Counted from the first letter of the stretch, positions 17,399-26,441 are shown. The stretch is DNA of 64,000 nucleotides from Paenalkalicoccus suaedae (GCF_006965545.2 NZ_CP041372.2:2914001-2978000); one strand, 5' to 3'. Translations and numbers: made by a program. Notes: a model not told the origin generated them from the letters alone.

Positions 17399-17542
17399 CT
17401 CTCCACCTCCCTTCCATCTTTCTACCATTACATCGGACTCTTTCCCACTATTAACAATAGGTCTATTGGTACGTTTTCACTTGAGAAAATGTGGAATACT
17501 TTACTGTACACTATTTAATCAGACAGAAAGAAGGTATTTTCC

Positions 17543-18103
17543 ATGAAAAAAGTACTTATGCTATCAGGTCTAACGCTCATGCTTGCGGCGTGTGGATCAA
17601 ACGATGATACAACAACTCCAATCCAGTCAGGTAACGATACAACGAATAACACTGTTACAAACGATGCAGGCACAGACAATACAATGACAAACGACGGCGC
17701 AGATAACGGTATGACGGATGATACTGCCGACAATAACATGTCGGACGACGCTGCCGCAGGAGACGAGTCTTCTACATTCGCATACGGTGTACGTGACTTT
17801 GACCTCGACATCGAACTAAGCGATGGATCTGACTATCAATATGATTATGATGATGAAAATGGCAACATTGAAGCGGAAATCGAAATGGAAGACGGAAGTG
17901 GAAGTGAAACAGGATCAAGCGGAGCAGCAGCTCAAGAAGAAATCGAGTCTATGCTAAACGCACTCCAAATCGTTCCATCAACAGACCCTGACGATGCGAT
18001 GATGCAAATCGTCGACTACCTCGAGCTTAACGAAGCTGACATCACAGAGTTTGATCTCGAAATCGAATTCGAAGATGGCGAACGCCTAAGCATCGACCGC
18101 TAA
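17543..18103 (+). CDS. Acidic YusW-like lipoprotein
   Basis: 186 residues. Signal peptide with lipobox LAAC (Cys near residue 17), then about 60 residues of Asn/Asp/Thr/Gly linker, then a domain of about 110 residues: a YGVRDFDLDIELSDG strand pair, a linker, and a helix-strand end with ITEFDLEIEFEDG, as in the YusW family. Extremely acidic, as expected for a protein outside the cell of an alkaliphile. AAGAAGG precedes the ATG. Monocistronic with a terminator at 18113. Role unknown. Confidence 0.78.
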   Translation: MKKVLMLSGLTLMLAACGSNDDTTTPIQSGNDTTNNTVTNDAGTDNTMTNDGADNGMTDDTADNNMSDDAAAGDESSTFAYGVRDFDLDIELSDGSDYQYDYDDENGNIEAEIEMEDGSGSETGSSGAAAQEEIESMLNALQIVPSTDPDDAMMQIVDYLELNEADITEFDLEIEFEDGERLSIDR

Positions 18104-18112
18104 TCATACAAA

Positions 18113-18147
18113 ACCACTAGATTCCACGTGGAGTCTAGTGGTTTTTA
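18113..18147. terminator. Terminator between convergent genes
   Basis: ACCACTAGA and TCTAGTGGT arms with inner TTCCACGTGGA, then TTTTTATT. It also reaches the stop of the minus-strand gene at 18145. Confidence 0.85.
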
Positions 18148-18516
18148 TTCAGTTCGTTCTTCTTTTATTCTTAGCGAAAAGTACGGCTTCATTTCTACAT
18201 AAAATAACTGCTTAAAGTCACCGTTATCCACTGTCAGCAACATCTCGGCGCGCTCCTTCTTATCGCGAAGAATCTTCATCTTTATTACACGCTCAAGCTC
18301 CAACTCCATCATCAGATTTCCTGTTTCTCCCCTCTTAACTGACATACTCACATCTCCACTAGCAGGACAAAGCGATACAACAACTACCTCTTCTTTAGTA
18401 GAAAATTGATATGTTGCCGTGTTATAAAAAAACGGAACTTCCTCTTTAGAGTCCGCAAGTTCAGGCTCACAGCTAAAAAATGAAAATAACTCCCACTCAT
18501 CAGGAAAGTGCTGCAT
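18145..18516 (-). CDS. Hypothetical protein, 123 aa
   Basis: Soluble, acidic, beta-rich protein with no signal peptide. GAAGGAGGG placed before the ATG at 18516 fixes the start rather than the ATG six codons earlier. The stop codon lies inside the shared terminator. No recognised family; the alternating pattern of strands (EEVVVVSLCP, SMSVKRG, MLLTVDNG) suggests a small beta-sandwich or barrel. Monocistronic. Confidence 0.55.
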   Translation of the reverse strand: MQHFPDEWELFSFFSCEPELADSKEEVPFFYNTATYQFSTKEEVVVVSLCPASGDVSMSVKRGETGNLMMELELERVIKMKILRDKKERAEMLLTVDNGDFKQLFYVEMKPYFSLRIKEERTE

Positions 18517-18634
18517 ATGCCATCCCTCCTTCATTAAATAATAAGTTAAACTTTATGAATTACTATTTCATGCTAATAAAGTGTCAACTAGTCAAACCAT
18601 CTCAGATAGAACTATAAATCATCCCCATATATAG

Positions 18635-18660
18635 AAAAAAGCCTCCCAAAACGGAAGACT
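18635..18660 (-). terminator. Weak hairpin with U-tract
   Basis: GTCTTCC-GTTTT-GGGAGGC then U6 on the minus strand. Similar in form to the fliS terminator; orientation would stop transcription entering from the R2/R3 region. Confidence 0.4.
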
Positions 18661-18703
18661 TCCTTCATTTAAATGAGAAATCACGTAAATATATTTACAT
18701 TCA

Positions 18704-18773
18704 TAGACATTGCACCACGTTTATGTACCGTACAGCAATTAAATGTACCGTGTGCAACTTTTATGTACCTCAA
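18704..18773 (+). repeat. R3 array, short (three units)
   Basis: TGTACC units at 18724, 18744 and 18764, exactly 20 bp apart, each preceded by TTTA or TAAA. The block AAAGCTAGGCAACG...ACGCCTAGT (18786-18813) follows, then R2, the same order as at 6819-7243. Confidence 0.75.
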
Positions 18774-18854
18774 CCTCACTTAACCTAAAGCTAGGCAACG
18801 CACCAACGCCTAGTGATCCATAAATAAAAGCATCACATCTAATAAAACTGTTCC

Positions 18855-19006
18855 CCTTCGGTTTCCCGAAGCGGCGGGAGTGGTCTCCTAGAGGAGTCTC
18901 TCGCGTTTCCGAAAATCCTTTCGATCGGCCATTGGTTTGGCCGATCGAAATAGTTGAGCAAGCCCCTCAGGAAAGCGCCAGCCGAGAGCGTAGGAGGACC
19001 GAAGGT
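18855..19006 (+). repeat. R2 palindromic element, copy 3
   Basis: Outer arms CCTTCGGT and ACCGAAGG; inner hairpin TTTCGATCGGCCA/TGGCCGATCGAAA is perfect. Both stems differ in sequence from other copies but still pair. Conserved GAAATAGTTGAGCAAGC follows the inner hairpin. Confidence 0.82.
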
Positions 19007-19022
19007 TCTCCATCATCTAACT

Positions 19023-19385
19023 TTAAATGTGAGGCGCCAACAGCACGTTCAACTCATCGCGCCACTTCTTCGCCCGCGGCATCAACGTAAACTGCGAAAT
19101 CTCCTTCGCCTTGCCATACTCCCCTTTATCACACGCAATCACAAGATGGCTTAACCCATCCTGCACACCCATGCCTTTATCAGCAAGTGGCTTAACCGAA
19201 AGCTTCTTCGCAAGCGGCGTAAGCGACGTGTTAACCGTTTGGAAATTCGTCATAGCAGACTCCAGCGAATCCATCGCTGCCTCAATTTTATTATCGTGCA
19301 GAAGGCGCTGCGCCTCCTCTAATTTCTTCACCATCTCATTTCCATGAGCGTGGACTTTTTCTAAAACAGCCTTTTGCTTCTTCAT
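19023..19385 (-). CDS. Small helical protein, paralogue of the gene at 58040
   Basis: 120 residues, all helical, soluble. Its C-terminal half (GEYGKAKEISQFTLMPRAKKW) clearly matches the product at 58040, which reads NYGQAQEIIQFTLQPKLKAW in the same place; both are about 120 residues with similar spacing. The other copy sits between flagellin genes, so a flagellar or export-related role is possible but not shown. GGGGGAAGGGA precedes the ATG at 19385. Family name unknown to me. Confidence 0.65.
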   Translation of the reverse strand: MKKQKAVLEKVHAHGNEMVKKLEEAQRLLHDNKIEAAMDSLESAMTNFQTVNTSLTPLAKKLSVKPLADKGMGVQDGLSHLVIACDKGEYGKAKEISQFTLMPRAKKWRDELNVLLAPHI

Positions 19386-19487
19386 GCTGTCCCTTCCCCC
19401 TTTACATTCCTCCCCTAAGTATACCAAATACTCTGCAATTAATGGAAGCCCGTCTTCGACATTCCACTAATCCCCGTCTTCTTGTCA

Positions 19488-19520
19488 ATATGACACCTGT
19501 CATATTAATTTCCTGACATC
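19488..19520 (+). promoter_or_regulatory. Candidate DesR operator upstream of des
   Basis: ATATGACACCTGTCATAT has perfect 8-bp arms around CC, followed 8 bases later by a further TGACAT half-site. Located about 90-110 bases before the desaturase start, where phosphorylated DesR acts in Bacillus. The match to the known DesR site is inferred from position and dyad symmetry. Confidence 0.55.
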
Positions 19521-19595
19521 TATGCCTACTACCAGGTACTAATTTTTCATACACTAGAGACATCAAGCAAGTACACGAAGATAGGGGCGATAAAG

Positions 19596-20621
19596 TTGAG
19601 TAAACAACAACAAATGCAACTCCGTAAAAGTGTTCAGCCATTTACTTCGTCAGACACCAAAAAAAGCATCTGGCAAATCGTCAATACAATATTACCATTT
19701 TTCTTACTATGGTACCTAGCCTACCAGGCGCTAGCCGTCTCGTTCTGGCTCACACTACCAATAACTATACTCGCAGCGTTCTTCGTCGTGCGAACCTTCA
19801 TCATCTTTCATGACTGCACGCACGGCTCCTTTTTCAAAAATAAACGCGCGAATAAAATACTCGGCACCATCACAGGCGTCATCACCCACTTTGCGTTTGA
19901 GAAGTGGAAGCGAGCTCATACGATCCACCACGCCTCAAGCGGCAACTTAGACAAACGCGGCATCGGCGACATCTGGATCATGACCGTCGACGAGTACAAC
20001 AACGCAAGCAAGCTACTGCGCATGCAGTACCGCCTGTATCGCAATCCACTCGTCATGTTCGGCCTAGGCCCGTTTCATCTGTTTTTAATCGACAACCGCT
20101 TCAACCGTCGCGGCGCGAAGAAACAAGAGCGATGGAATACGCATTTCATAACAGGGACAATCGCCGTTATTTACGCACTTCTCATTGCTGTCATCGGCTG
20201 GCAGGCGTTCGTGTTAGTCCAGCTTCCAATCCTGTTCGTATCAGGAGCAATGGGCATCTGGTTATTCTACGTACAGCATCAGTTTGAAGACTCCTACTTC
20301 GAGAACGAAGATGAGTGGGACTTCGTTAAAGCAGCAGTAGACGGCAGTTCGTACTACGAGCTTCCGAAAATCATTCAGTGGCTTACTGGTAACATTGGTT
20401 ACCATCATGTGCATCATTTAAGTCCAAAGGTGCCAAACTATAATCTAGAGCGTACGCACAATGAGACGGAGCCGTTACAGAAGGTAACGAAAGTAACGCT
20501 TAAAACAAGCGTTGAGGCGATTCGTTTTAGATTGTATGATGAAGCGAACAAAACGTTTGTGAGCTTCAAGGAGGCTGCGACTCGTCGTGGCGGGAAGCCT
20601 ACGCATAAGGTTTCTGCATAA
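19596..20621 (+). CDS. des: Membrane fatty acid (acyl-lipid) desaturase
   Basis: 341 residues with four main transmembrane segments. The three histidine boxes are present: HDCTHGS, HTIHH and GYHHVHH, which bind the di-iron centre. It introduces a double bond into membrane lipid acyl chains on cold shock. TTG at 19596 is taken as start after a weak GGGGCGAT; an ATG six codons later is possible. In Bacillus subtilis desK-desR follow des directly; here they lie on the same strand 15 kb away, beyond an accessory island. Terminator at 20629. Confidence 0.92.
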   Translation: MSKQQQMQLRKSVQPFTSSDTKKSIWQIVNTILPFFLLWYLAYQALAVSFWLTLPITILAAFFVVRTFIIFHDCTHGSFFKNKRANKILGTITGVITHFAFEKWKRAHTIHHASSGNLDKRGIGDIWIMTVDEYNNASKLLRMQYRLYRNPLVMFGLGPFHLFLIDNRFNRRGAKKQERWNTHFITGTIAVIYALLIAVIGWQAFVLVQLPILFVSGAMGIWLFYVQHQFEDSYFENEDEWDFVKAAVDGSSYYELPKIIQWLTGNIGYHHVHHLSPKVPNYNLERTHNETEPLQKVTKVTLKTSVEAIRFRLYDEANKTFVSFKEAATRRGGKPTHKVSA

Positions 20622-20628
20622 TCATGTG

Positions 20629-20656
20629 ACAGTCCGCCGTTTGGTGGGCTGTTTTT
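20629..20656 (+). terminator. des terminator
   Basis: ACAGTCCGCC, loop GTTT, GGTGGGCTGT, then T6. Seven bases after the stop codon. Confidence 0.9.
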
Positions 20657-20678
20657 TATTATGTAGGTCAAGGGCGGG

Positions 20679-20825
20679 ACCTCCGGTCCTCCTGCGCGGC
20701 GTTCGCTTCTACCTGTGTTTGCTTGCTCAACTATTCCGCCCGGCCTCAGGCCGTGCGGAAGGATTTTCGCCGCGCGACAGTGCCACACTGGTAGTACGCT
20801 ACCGCCGCTCCGGAGGACCGGAGGT
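20679..20825 (-). repeat. R2 palindromic element, copy 4
   Basis: Perfect outer arms ACCTCCGGTCCTCC/GGAGGACCGGAGGT. The inner stem is TTCCGC/GCGGAA instead of TTTCGATC/GATCGAAA, another paired change. The R3 array lies on its expected side at 20951. Confidence 0.82.
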
Positions 20826-20950
20826 GGGTTTAAAATACGTTAACCACCCTCTATTTAATAACTACTAGGCGTAAGGTCGTTGCCTAGCTTTTATAAGAAG
20901 AAACAGTAATATATAGGTCATTTCACTAACAACTATAAGGTGAATGTTGC

Positions 20951-21055
20951 TCACAGTTCATAAATTTTATATACGGTTCAATTAGCCAGAATACGGTTCA
21001 CTAATTTCTCATACCGTTCATAAATCTTGCACAGGGTTCATTACCTCCAATTCTG
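20951..21055 (-). repeat. R3 array: GTTCATAAA variant
   Basis: GTTCA occurs at 20956, 20976, 20996, 21016 and 21036, exactly 20 bp apart, in the frame ATACGGTTCATAAATTT. The linking block CTACTAGGCG...TTGCCTAGCTTTT (20867-20901) is the reverse complement of that at 18786-18813. Confidence 0.78.
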
Positions 21056-21105
21056 ATCATTATATTGAAAAATGTTCAATAAATGATACAAAAAATAAAA
21101 GGCAC

Positions 21106-21648
21106 CTAATCTACATTTATCGGCGAATGGAAATCCTCTACGAAAAGCCCTGATTCTCTAATCTTTTGTAACGTGTCTGCACACTTTTTTTCACTACCAA
21201 TAAACATGTAGTAATCGTGACCGAAATGTACAAACATGCTATCATTTGCGTGTAATCTACACCATATATGTTCTCTAAGGATTAGCCTGCATAAAAGAGA
21301 AATCTCCACCTTATTTAAGCTAATTCCTTCTGAGGTGTGACTGTAGAGCTCTCTCATTTTTTGACTGTATATCTCATTAAACTGACTAATCTCTAAGGCC
21401 TCTTCCCATTTTTCTAGCCCTCTGACTTCGAGAGTTTCGATTTTAAGGCAGTCCATCACACGAACGACCGCATCAACGTAGCTATTCTCAACTTGAAGAT
21501 AATCGTGGATCGTGATTGGAGTTAGACTGCCTTCAAAAACATGACATATATCACTAATGGACGTCCACTCTTCACGTAAATAGTTCCCATTATAACTTCG
21601 ATAACCTGGATCATATTTTGTGATGCGCCAATTGAAATGTATCGGCAT
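21106..21648 (-). CDS. Hypothetical protein, probable immunity-type gene
   Basis: 180 residues, soluble, no signal peptide, unrecognised. Residues 1-60 hold strands and a YLQVENSYVDAVVRVM helix; the C-terminal part ends with YYMFIGSEKKCADTLQKI. GGAGGG lies 11 bases before the ATG. It begins the run of small AT-rich minus-strand genes (21.1-29.7 kb) that lie around RHS/toxin fragments, which is why an immunity role is suspected; no toxin gene is adjacent. Confidence 0.5.
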   Translation of the reverse strand: MPIHFNWRITKYDPGYRSYNGNYLREEWTSISDICHVFEGSLTPITIHDYLQVENSYVDAVVRVMDCLKIETLEVRGLEKWEEALEISQFNEIYSQKMRELYSHTSEGISLNKVEISLLCRLILREHIWCRLHANDSMFVHFGHDYYMFIGSEKKCADTLQKIRESGLFVEDFHSPINVD

Positions 21649-21717
21649 ACTTCAGTAGCCCTCCTTCTCCCTTAAACGATAGTAGCTGAGGCTTCACCAT
21701 TTAATTAAAAATAGAGA

Positions 21718-22080
21718 TTAATCTCTTCCCCAAAATCGTTCAATCTCCTTTGAAGCAATCCTCGTATGTTCTCCCATATAAAAATTCGCCCTCTGCAATA
21801 CTTCTTTATCATCACCCAAAACTTCTAATATAGATACTTGCAGAACATTCTGTACTTCTTCATTACCTTCAACAGCCATTACTTCTAATAGCTGGAATAG
21901 TCTTTTTAATTTTTGTTTATCATTGTTTTGCTTTAATAGTTTAACTAGAATTAAACAAACATCATCGCCATAAAATACATGAGCTAACAGTTCACCATAG
22001 TCTTCTAAATGCTCATGATATGCCGCTTCAAACTCTGGGAACTCTTTCAAAAAATATTCGGTAAATGTTATCTCGTTCAC
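21718..22080 (-). CDS. DUF7674-like probable immunity protein
   Basis: 120 acidic residues, all helical: LKEFPEFEAAYHEHLEDYGE, then HVFYGDDVCLILVKLL and a helical repeat. This pattern, an EFPEF...ELLxHVFxGD start followed by HEAT-like helices, is common in small proteins encoded next to polymorphic toxins in Bacillus; the DUF7674 name is from memory. No toxin remnant is visible beside it. AT-rich compared with the housekeeping genes. Confidence 0.55.
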   Translation of the reverse strand: MNEITFTEYFLKEFPEFEAAYHEHLEDYGELLAHVFYGDDVCLILVKLLKQNNDKQKLKRLFQLLEVMAVEGNEEVQNVLQVSILEVLGDDKEVLQRANFYMGEHTRIASKEIERFWGRD

Positions 22081-22196
22081 TTATTTTCCACCTTAGCCTT
22101 TCGGTAGTCTTACTTATGCTTAAATTATTACAAGCTAAATAGTTTAACAGCATTCTTGAGACGTTAGTATTTTATGACTAAGCTTCTACCGTTTCA

Positions 22197-22436
22197 TCAT
22201 TCATTTAATACATATGAATACCATCCATATTTTTCGATTTCTTTTCGAGTAGGCTCTATAACCTCAACCTCATCTTCCTTAAATATATGATTAGATATGT
22301 AATCCACACTATCCCATTGCGACACACATTCAGAGCATTGAAGGAGCAACTTTTCACTTCCTTTCTCCTTCACTATCTCTATCCAGCCTTGATTGCACAA
22401 TTTACACCATGCGACTTTAAATTCATAGAAAAGCAA
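22197..22436 (-). CDS. Zinc-ribbon immunity-like protein, 79 aa
   Basis: Two CxxC pairs (CKLC near residue 11 and CSEC near 34) suggest a zinc ribbon; the rest is acidic with a WYSYVLNE end. Small CxxC proteins of this sort are frequent immunity partners of RHS/WapA toxins. No clear Shine-Dalgarno is seen, so expression is less certain. Unrecognised beyond this. Confidence 0.45.
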   Translation of the reverse strand: MLFYEFKVAWCKLCNQGWIEIVKEKGSEKLLLQCSECVSQWDSVDYISNHIFKEDEVEVIEPTRKEIEKYGWYSYVLNE

Positions 22437-22477
22437 GTCGATCTCTCCTAACTATCTTTTATGGATTTCTTCCTAAC

Positions 22478-23316
22478 TTACTCAAAGAATATCGGTTCGA
22501 ACTCAACATTTTTATCTAATGAATGTGACACAAGCATGTTATATAAATTTTTTGAGATTAATAGTAAACTAGTACAATTTAGACCTGCTCCAAACTTTTC
22601 AGAGCTTTTAATAATATCCACATTTATGTTATCAAATGCATTTTTTTAAAAGTGAATCCTCTAGCTGTATAAATATATTTGATGCTCCCGCATTTACGAC
22701 AGGTCATCACTTCATTTACTGATTGTTCTAGGTCTATGAGTGCTGGTTCTAAAGTACGTTGTACATGTATCTGTTTAATCTCGTTGAGTGGTTCATTCCC
22801 TTTTGACTTTAGTACATCATGAATTTCATAACCTTTAAGCCCATTTTCTTTGAGTGCATGAACAACATGATTAGTCACAAAGAGCTCATCTTCAATCCAA
22901 TGAAGCATTAAAAAGTTTCTTTTTCCCCATTTTGGGTTCTTTTTCACCTTAAATTCTTGTTTTTGTCGAAGCCCACAGCCGCATCCTTCGCAATAATGAG
23001 TAGTGTCAAAAGTAGTCTCGACATACTCATCTTCTGGTTGGGGATATTCCCATCTGTATGTAGGTCTAATTGTATACCAAGTAGCGTTTTTCATCTCACT
23101 CTTTGAATAGATACTTTCAGCTATAGATGAGAGATCTTCTCTATCTAGTAGCCTTTCAAATTCCTTTCTCCACTCTTCTTCTTCCTTTTCGACTATATAG
23201 GCAACCACCAGATCTATTTCATCCTCTTGAATGTTTGCGTTATGATCTTTTAAAAAACGAATAAACGTTGGGTTTATATCTGTCTTGTCATATACAATTC
23301 TGTGCCTGATTCTCAT
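22478..23316 (-). pseudogene. Zinc-finger protein broken by a frameshift in an A7 run
   Basis: The open frame from the ATG at 23316 (AAGGGG 8 bases upstream) runs 230 residues and stops at 22624, just after a run of seven A. Shifting one frame at that run continues for about 50 residues (NINVDIIKSSEKFGAGLNC ... FEPIFFE) to a stop at 22478. That tail resembles the ends of other immunity-like proteins. The N-terminal part has two Cys clusters (CEGCGCG and CRKCG). I therefore read it as a single gene of about 280 codons with a one-base indel, or a sequencing error in a homopolymer. Confidence 0.62.
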
Positions 23317-23395
23317 AGTCAAAGCCCCTTATTTGTACCGTATTTTAAATTAGTTAGTGATTGAATACGTGCTTATCTCATCTCTAACATTACTC

Positions 23396-23568
23396 TCATC
23401 CCATGTTGATTGGTGTGCCTTTTTCATTAGTAAGCTGCTTAAATAATGTATCATCAATGCTTTTATTCTGATGACTTAATGTGAGTGCTATAGAATGAGC
23501 GTGGAATGTACTGATTAAACGTAATTATCTCCTCTTGAGGTTTTCCTACTAAAGAAAGTTCTAGCATG
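23396..23568 (-). pseudogene. Frameshifted remnant of a small gene
   Basis: GGGAGG six bases before an ATG at 23568 starts MLELSLVGKPQEEIITF; the frame is lost near residue 22 and the next frame continues HSIALTLSHQNKSIDD to GTPINMG and a stop at 23396. About 57 codons in total. Too short to name. Confidence 0.4.
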
Positions 23569-23618
23569 CCAACCTCCCTTCTCGTGCTAAAAAACTTGTA
23601 TCTCACAAGCTACTTAAT

Positions 23619-23939
23619 CTAATCACCAATTGCAACAAGGAGTTTATTTTCGTCTACTGCCTTTTTAGAAAATCCAATTAAGTCTTCTAAAAATAGGCGA
23701 ACCTCCTTATTTTCTAACTGATCGCGACATAACTTGCATAGTAAGATCAGGTCACTTATCTCATCTGATGAAAATATTTTGTAGCCGTATGGATCTAACC
23801 CTATTAACAGCTCTGCACGCGATGTAACAAATCCTCGATTATTGTATAAATAAAGGTGGACATTATCTCCTAAGTCTAAATAGCTATCTGATGTTAATGC
23901 TTCTGCAATCGAGTTAGCTATATAAAATGTCACTGCCAA
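23619..23939 (-). CDS. Immunity-like protein, 106 aa
   Basis: TTG start placed 6 bases after AGGAGGG. Residues 1-50 are strand-rich (VHLYLYNNRGFVTSRAELL) and the rest forms acidic helices (FSSDEISDLILLCKLC). Size, acidity and overall order resemble the 101-residue immunity candidate at 28895. Stands alone, with no toxin fragment immediately upstream. Confidence 0.5.
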   Translation of the reverse strand: MAVTFYIANSIAEALTSDSYLDLGDNVHLYLYNNRGFVTSRAELLIGLDPYGYKIFSSDEISDLILLCKLCRDQLENKEVRLFLEDLIGFSKKAVDENKLLVAIGD

Positions 23940-24564
23940 GTTGATCCCTCCTATTTAGTAATTCGACAAATATATCAATTTCATCATGCCACTTTATCAT
24001 AAAACTTTTTTTTATTGTTCACATCCAGAGATCAACTTACCTCACAAATCGTAAACTCGTTATTCATACACTTGTATGTTCCACCCCCTATTATTAACAA
24101 CCAAATAAACTTCTAGTAGCTTATGTAAGATTAGTACTTGTAAGCGTTATGTTTATGGAACTCAAAGTGCCGAGTTCCGAAAGTCACTCTTCAAGAATTA
24201 ATGGTGCAGGTAAACCCTCCTGTAATTTATGTTAATGGACAAGTGACAGGCACGAGCAAATTATCGAACAGCAACGAGGGAAAAGGTGTCTTCATAGTAG
24301 TAAACGTTATATGAAGGGGAAAAGTTGCGATTAAGATTTAAGATAATTTATTAGACAGGGAGAAAGCGAAGGCCAGGTATTTCACTCTAAATATGGATGT
24401 AGCTTATGAGATCGAAGTTATTATTGGAGTTGATGTTTATTAATTTAGGCATACTTTTCAAAGTTTAGTGCGTCTGGATAATTTAGTAATTCTCTATACA
24501 CATAGAGTATTAGTTATGTAAATAATCTTTGGGAAGTGCTTTTCATTAGTAACTCCACCACCAT
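23940..24564. other. Degenerate intergenic DNA in the toxin island
   Basis: No intact gene. It holds an R4 motif (24238-24256) and a plus-strand remnant ending MDVAYEIEVIIGVDVY and a stop at about 24442, followed by GGCATACTTTTCAAAGT. A similar ending and the same downstream sequence recur at 28640-28745. Confidence 0.45.
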
Positions 24565-24604
24565 TTAAATAAGTCCTAAGTGAATTGATCTCTTAGGACT
24601 TAAG
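24565..24604 (-). terminator. Terminator of toxin cassette 1
   Basis: AAGTCCTAAG/CTTAGGACTT, a perfect 10-bp stem, downstream of the 81-aa immunity gene. Confidence 0.65.
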
Positions 24605-24656
24605 CAATACTATCAAAATAAACAGTTACTAATTTTTACTGCATACTTCTAAACAT

Positions 24657-24902
24657 TTATTTCTTAATATTTTTCAATTGCTTTTCAAGAGACCATTTTT
24701 TTGGTTTTTTACTCTCATCTACCCAAATAGCCCCTCTTTTAATCCATTTATCTAGATATTCATCAAAAGTTAATCCTTGATCTAAATCATCATACCCCGA
24801 TTGGAAACCACAACAGTCGCAAATAACAAAGTTGGGTTCATCATCTTCCAAATATTGCGGCCATTCTAATTTATCAAAACCACAAACGTTACATATGAAC
24901 AT
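24657..24902 (-). CDS. Cysteine-rich immunity protein for cassette 1 toxin
   Basis: 81 residues with CNVC at residues 4-7 and CDCC near 28-31, then a GLTFDEYLDKWIKRG segment. This resembles the short CPCC-type zinc-binding proteins found as immunity partners of polymorphic toxins. It starts 12 bases after the toxin gene stop, as immunity genes do. Neutralisation by direct binding is inferred from family habit. Confidence 0.62.
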   Translation of the reverse strand: MFICNVCGFDKLEWPQYLEDDEPNFVICDCCGFQSGYDDLDQGLTFDEYLDKWIKRGAIWVDESKKPKKWSLEKQLKNIKK

Positions 24903-24914
24903 TTCCTCACCAAC

Positions 24915-26441
24915 TTACTTTAAATTTTGAAAATATTTGAAACCTTTATCTGGTTTAAAGAAAGTTCCGATATCTTTACCATTATGAACAATAACTAATT
25001 CTTTAGTTGAGTGTCTATAAGTGGCTTCTCTTCCTCCTGAGAGAGTTCTCCTAACTACATCACTATTAGTTCTTGATGTTGCCAAGTCTAATGCTCTATT
25101 AAGATATTGTTGTCGAGTGATATTTCTAAATTCTTTTTTACCACCATGCTTACCTAATACATGCTTTTCAAAGTGATAATCAAATCTTCTAAATAGCTTT
25201 TTATCAGCAGCTTTAACTACACCCTTATTACCCTTCGCAAAGGCCAGTATCTTCTTCCCACCCATGCGCGTGATCTTCCCACCAGGCATGAGGCTTAGAA
25301 GGATATTCTTCATACTCGGATCATTCTTAATCGCCTTATAGGTAGAGTACGCGGTATAAGCTTTAAATCCTGCTTTTGCTAAGAAGATAATCAACGGAAT
25401 CGGCACGCGACCATCCGGATCGACAAAGTTAACCGGGTTGTTGTCTGCGTAAATGTACAGGTTTGTGTCTGCTACGATATCGCGCGTTAAGAATCGCCCG
25501 GTATCGGCATCGTAGTAACGCGTCTGCACGTAGTATAAGCTTGTTTCTTCATCATACACGTAGCTTGCATAACGGAATGGGTTCGCTTCTCGTAAGAGAC
25601 GCCCATCACCAGTTAGGCCGTTTCCGGTTTGACCGATGATAGTCCCATACGCATCATACGTATAGGTGACAACCATGATTCCACCCTCGTCACGAAGACC
25701 CAGCACATCGCCACGATGGTTCAGCACATACAGATATGTTTTTGGCGAAGCTCCGGTATGATCCGTGTACGTCATCAGTTGACCGAGGGCATCTCGGACA
25801 AAGCTCGAGCGGATACGGTTTTGGGCATCCGTGATGTACGCCAAATCTTTCCCTGTGTAGTAATAGTGCTCGGTGCGAGAGCCGGCTACTTTCTTCGTGC
25901 GCATGCCATGATGGTTATAGTCATACGTGGCAATGGTTGCACCTGCGCGTTTCACTTCTGTGAGCTCTCGGTCCGTGTTATAGACAAAGTTCGTATCCCC
26001 ACGTGACGTCGTGTTTCCAACGTGATCGTGCGTGTACGTGAGGGATCCTTGTTGAAGCAGGTGATTCGCTTTGTCGTACGTGTACGTTGTGCGAGCTGCG
26101 CCAACGATCTTCGATAGACGATTGCCTAAGAAATCGTACTCATAGGACTGGTCGAGCGTGATGGCGCCAGCGGCATTGCGATGTTTCTCTTTACGTAGCT
26201 GGTAGTCGTTATCGTATTCGTACGTGACGCGTGCTCCTGATAACGACCGCACCTCGGTGATATGCCCATTCTCATCGAACGTGAGCTGCTCATCCGACAC
26301 GACGTCGCCATGCTTATTTTCTTGACGAATGCGCGACGGCTGTCCAACCGGGTTGTAGTCATAATACGTACTAAACGACTCTGCGTTTAGTTTTAAAAAT
26401 GCTTTTTTGATGCCGCCAGACTCATCGTACATGTAGTCCAT
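24915..26441 (-). CDS. RHS-repeat core fragment with C-terminal toxin domain (cassette 1)
   Basis: 508 residues with no signal or N-terminal carrier part. Residues 1-330 are YD/RHS repeats (YDYNPVGQPS, YEYDFLGNRL, YTYDAYGTIIGQ) ending in the RHS core signature YYDADTGRFLTRD ... NPVNFVDPDGR. A PIPLIIFLAKAGFKAY pre-toxin region follows, then about 90 toxin residues with HFEKHVLGKHG and IGTFFKPDKGFKYF, a layout like small RNase-type toxin tails. Upstream the RHS frame continues in another frame to about 26537, so this is the 3' piece of a WapA-like gene or an orphan tip cassette, not a complete effector. Confidence 0.75.
   Translation of the reverse strand: MDYMYDESGGIKKAFLKLNAESFSTYYDYNPVGQPSRIRQENKHGDVVSDEQLTFDENGHITEVRSLSGARVTYEYDNDYQLRKEKHRNAAGAITLDQSYEYDFLGNRLSKIVGAARTTYTYDKANHLLQQGSLTYTHDHVGNTTSRGDTNFVYNTDRELTEVKRAGATIATYDYNHHGMRTKKVAGSRTEHYYYTGKDLAYITDAQNRIRSSFVRDALGQLMTYTDHTGASPKTYLYVLNHRGDVLGLRDEGGIMVVTYTYDAYGTIIGQTGNGLTGDGRLLREANPFRYASYVYDEETSLYYVQTRYYDADTGRFLTRDIVADTNLYIYADNNPVNFVDPDGRVPIPLIIFLAKAGFKAYTAYSTYKAIKNDPSMKNILLSLMPGGKITRMGGKKILAFAKGNKGVVKAADKKLFRRFDYHFEKHVLGKHGGKKEFRNITRQQYLNRALDLATSRTNSDVVRRTLSGGREATYRHSTKELVIVHNGKDIGTFFKPDKGFKYFQNLK

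Noticed and set aside
20951-21055. Iterons of a replication origin
   Set aside because: No dnaA, rep gene or unwinding element nearby, and the arrays recur at many chromosomal sites.
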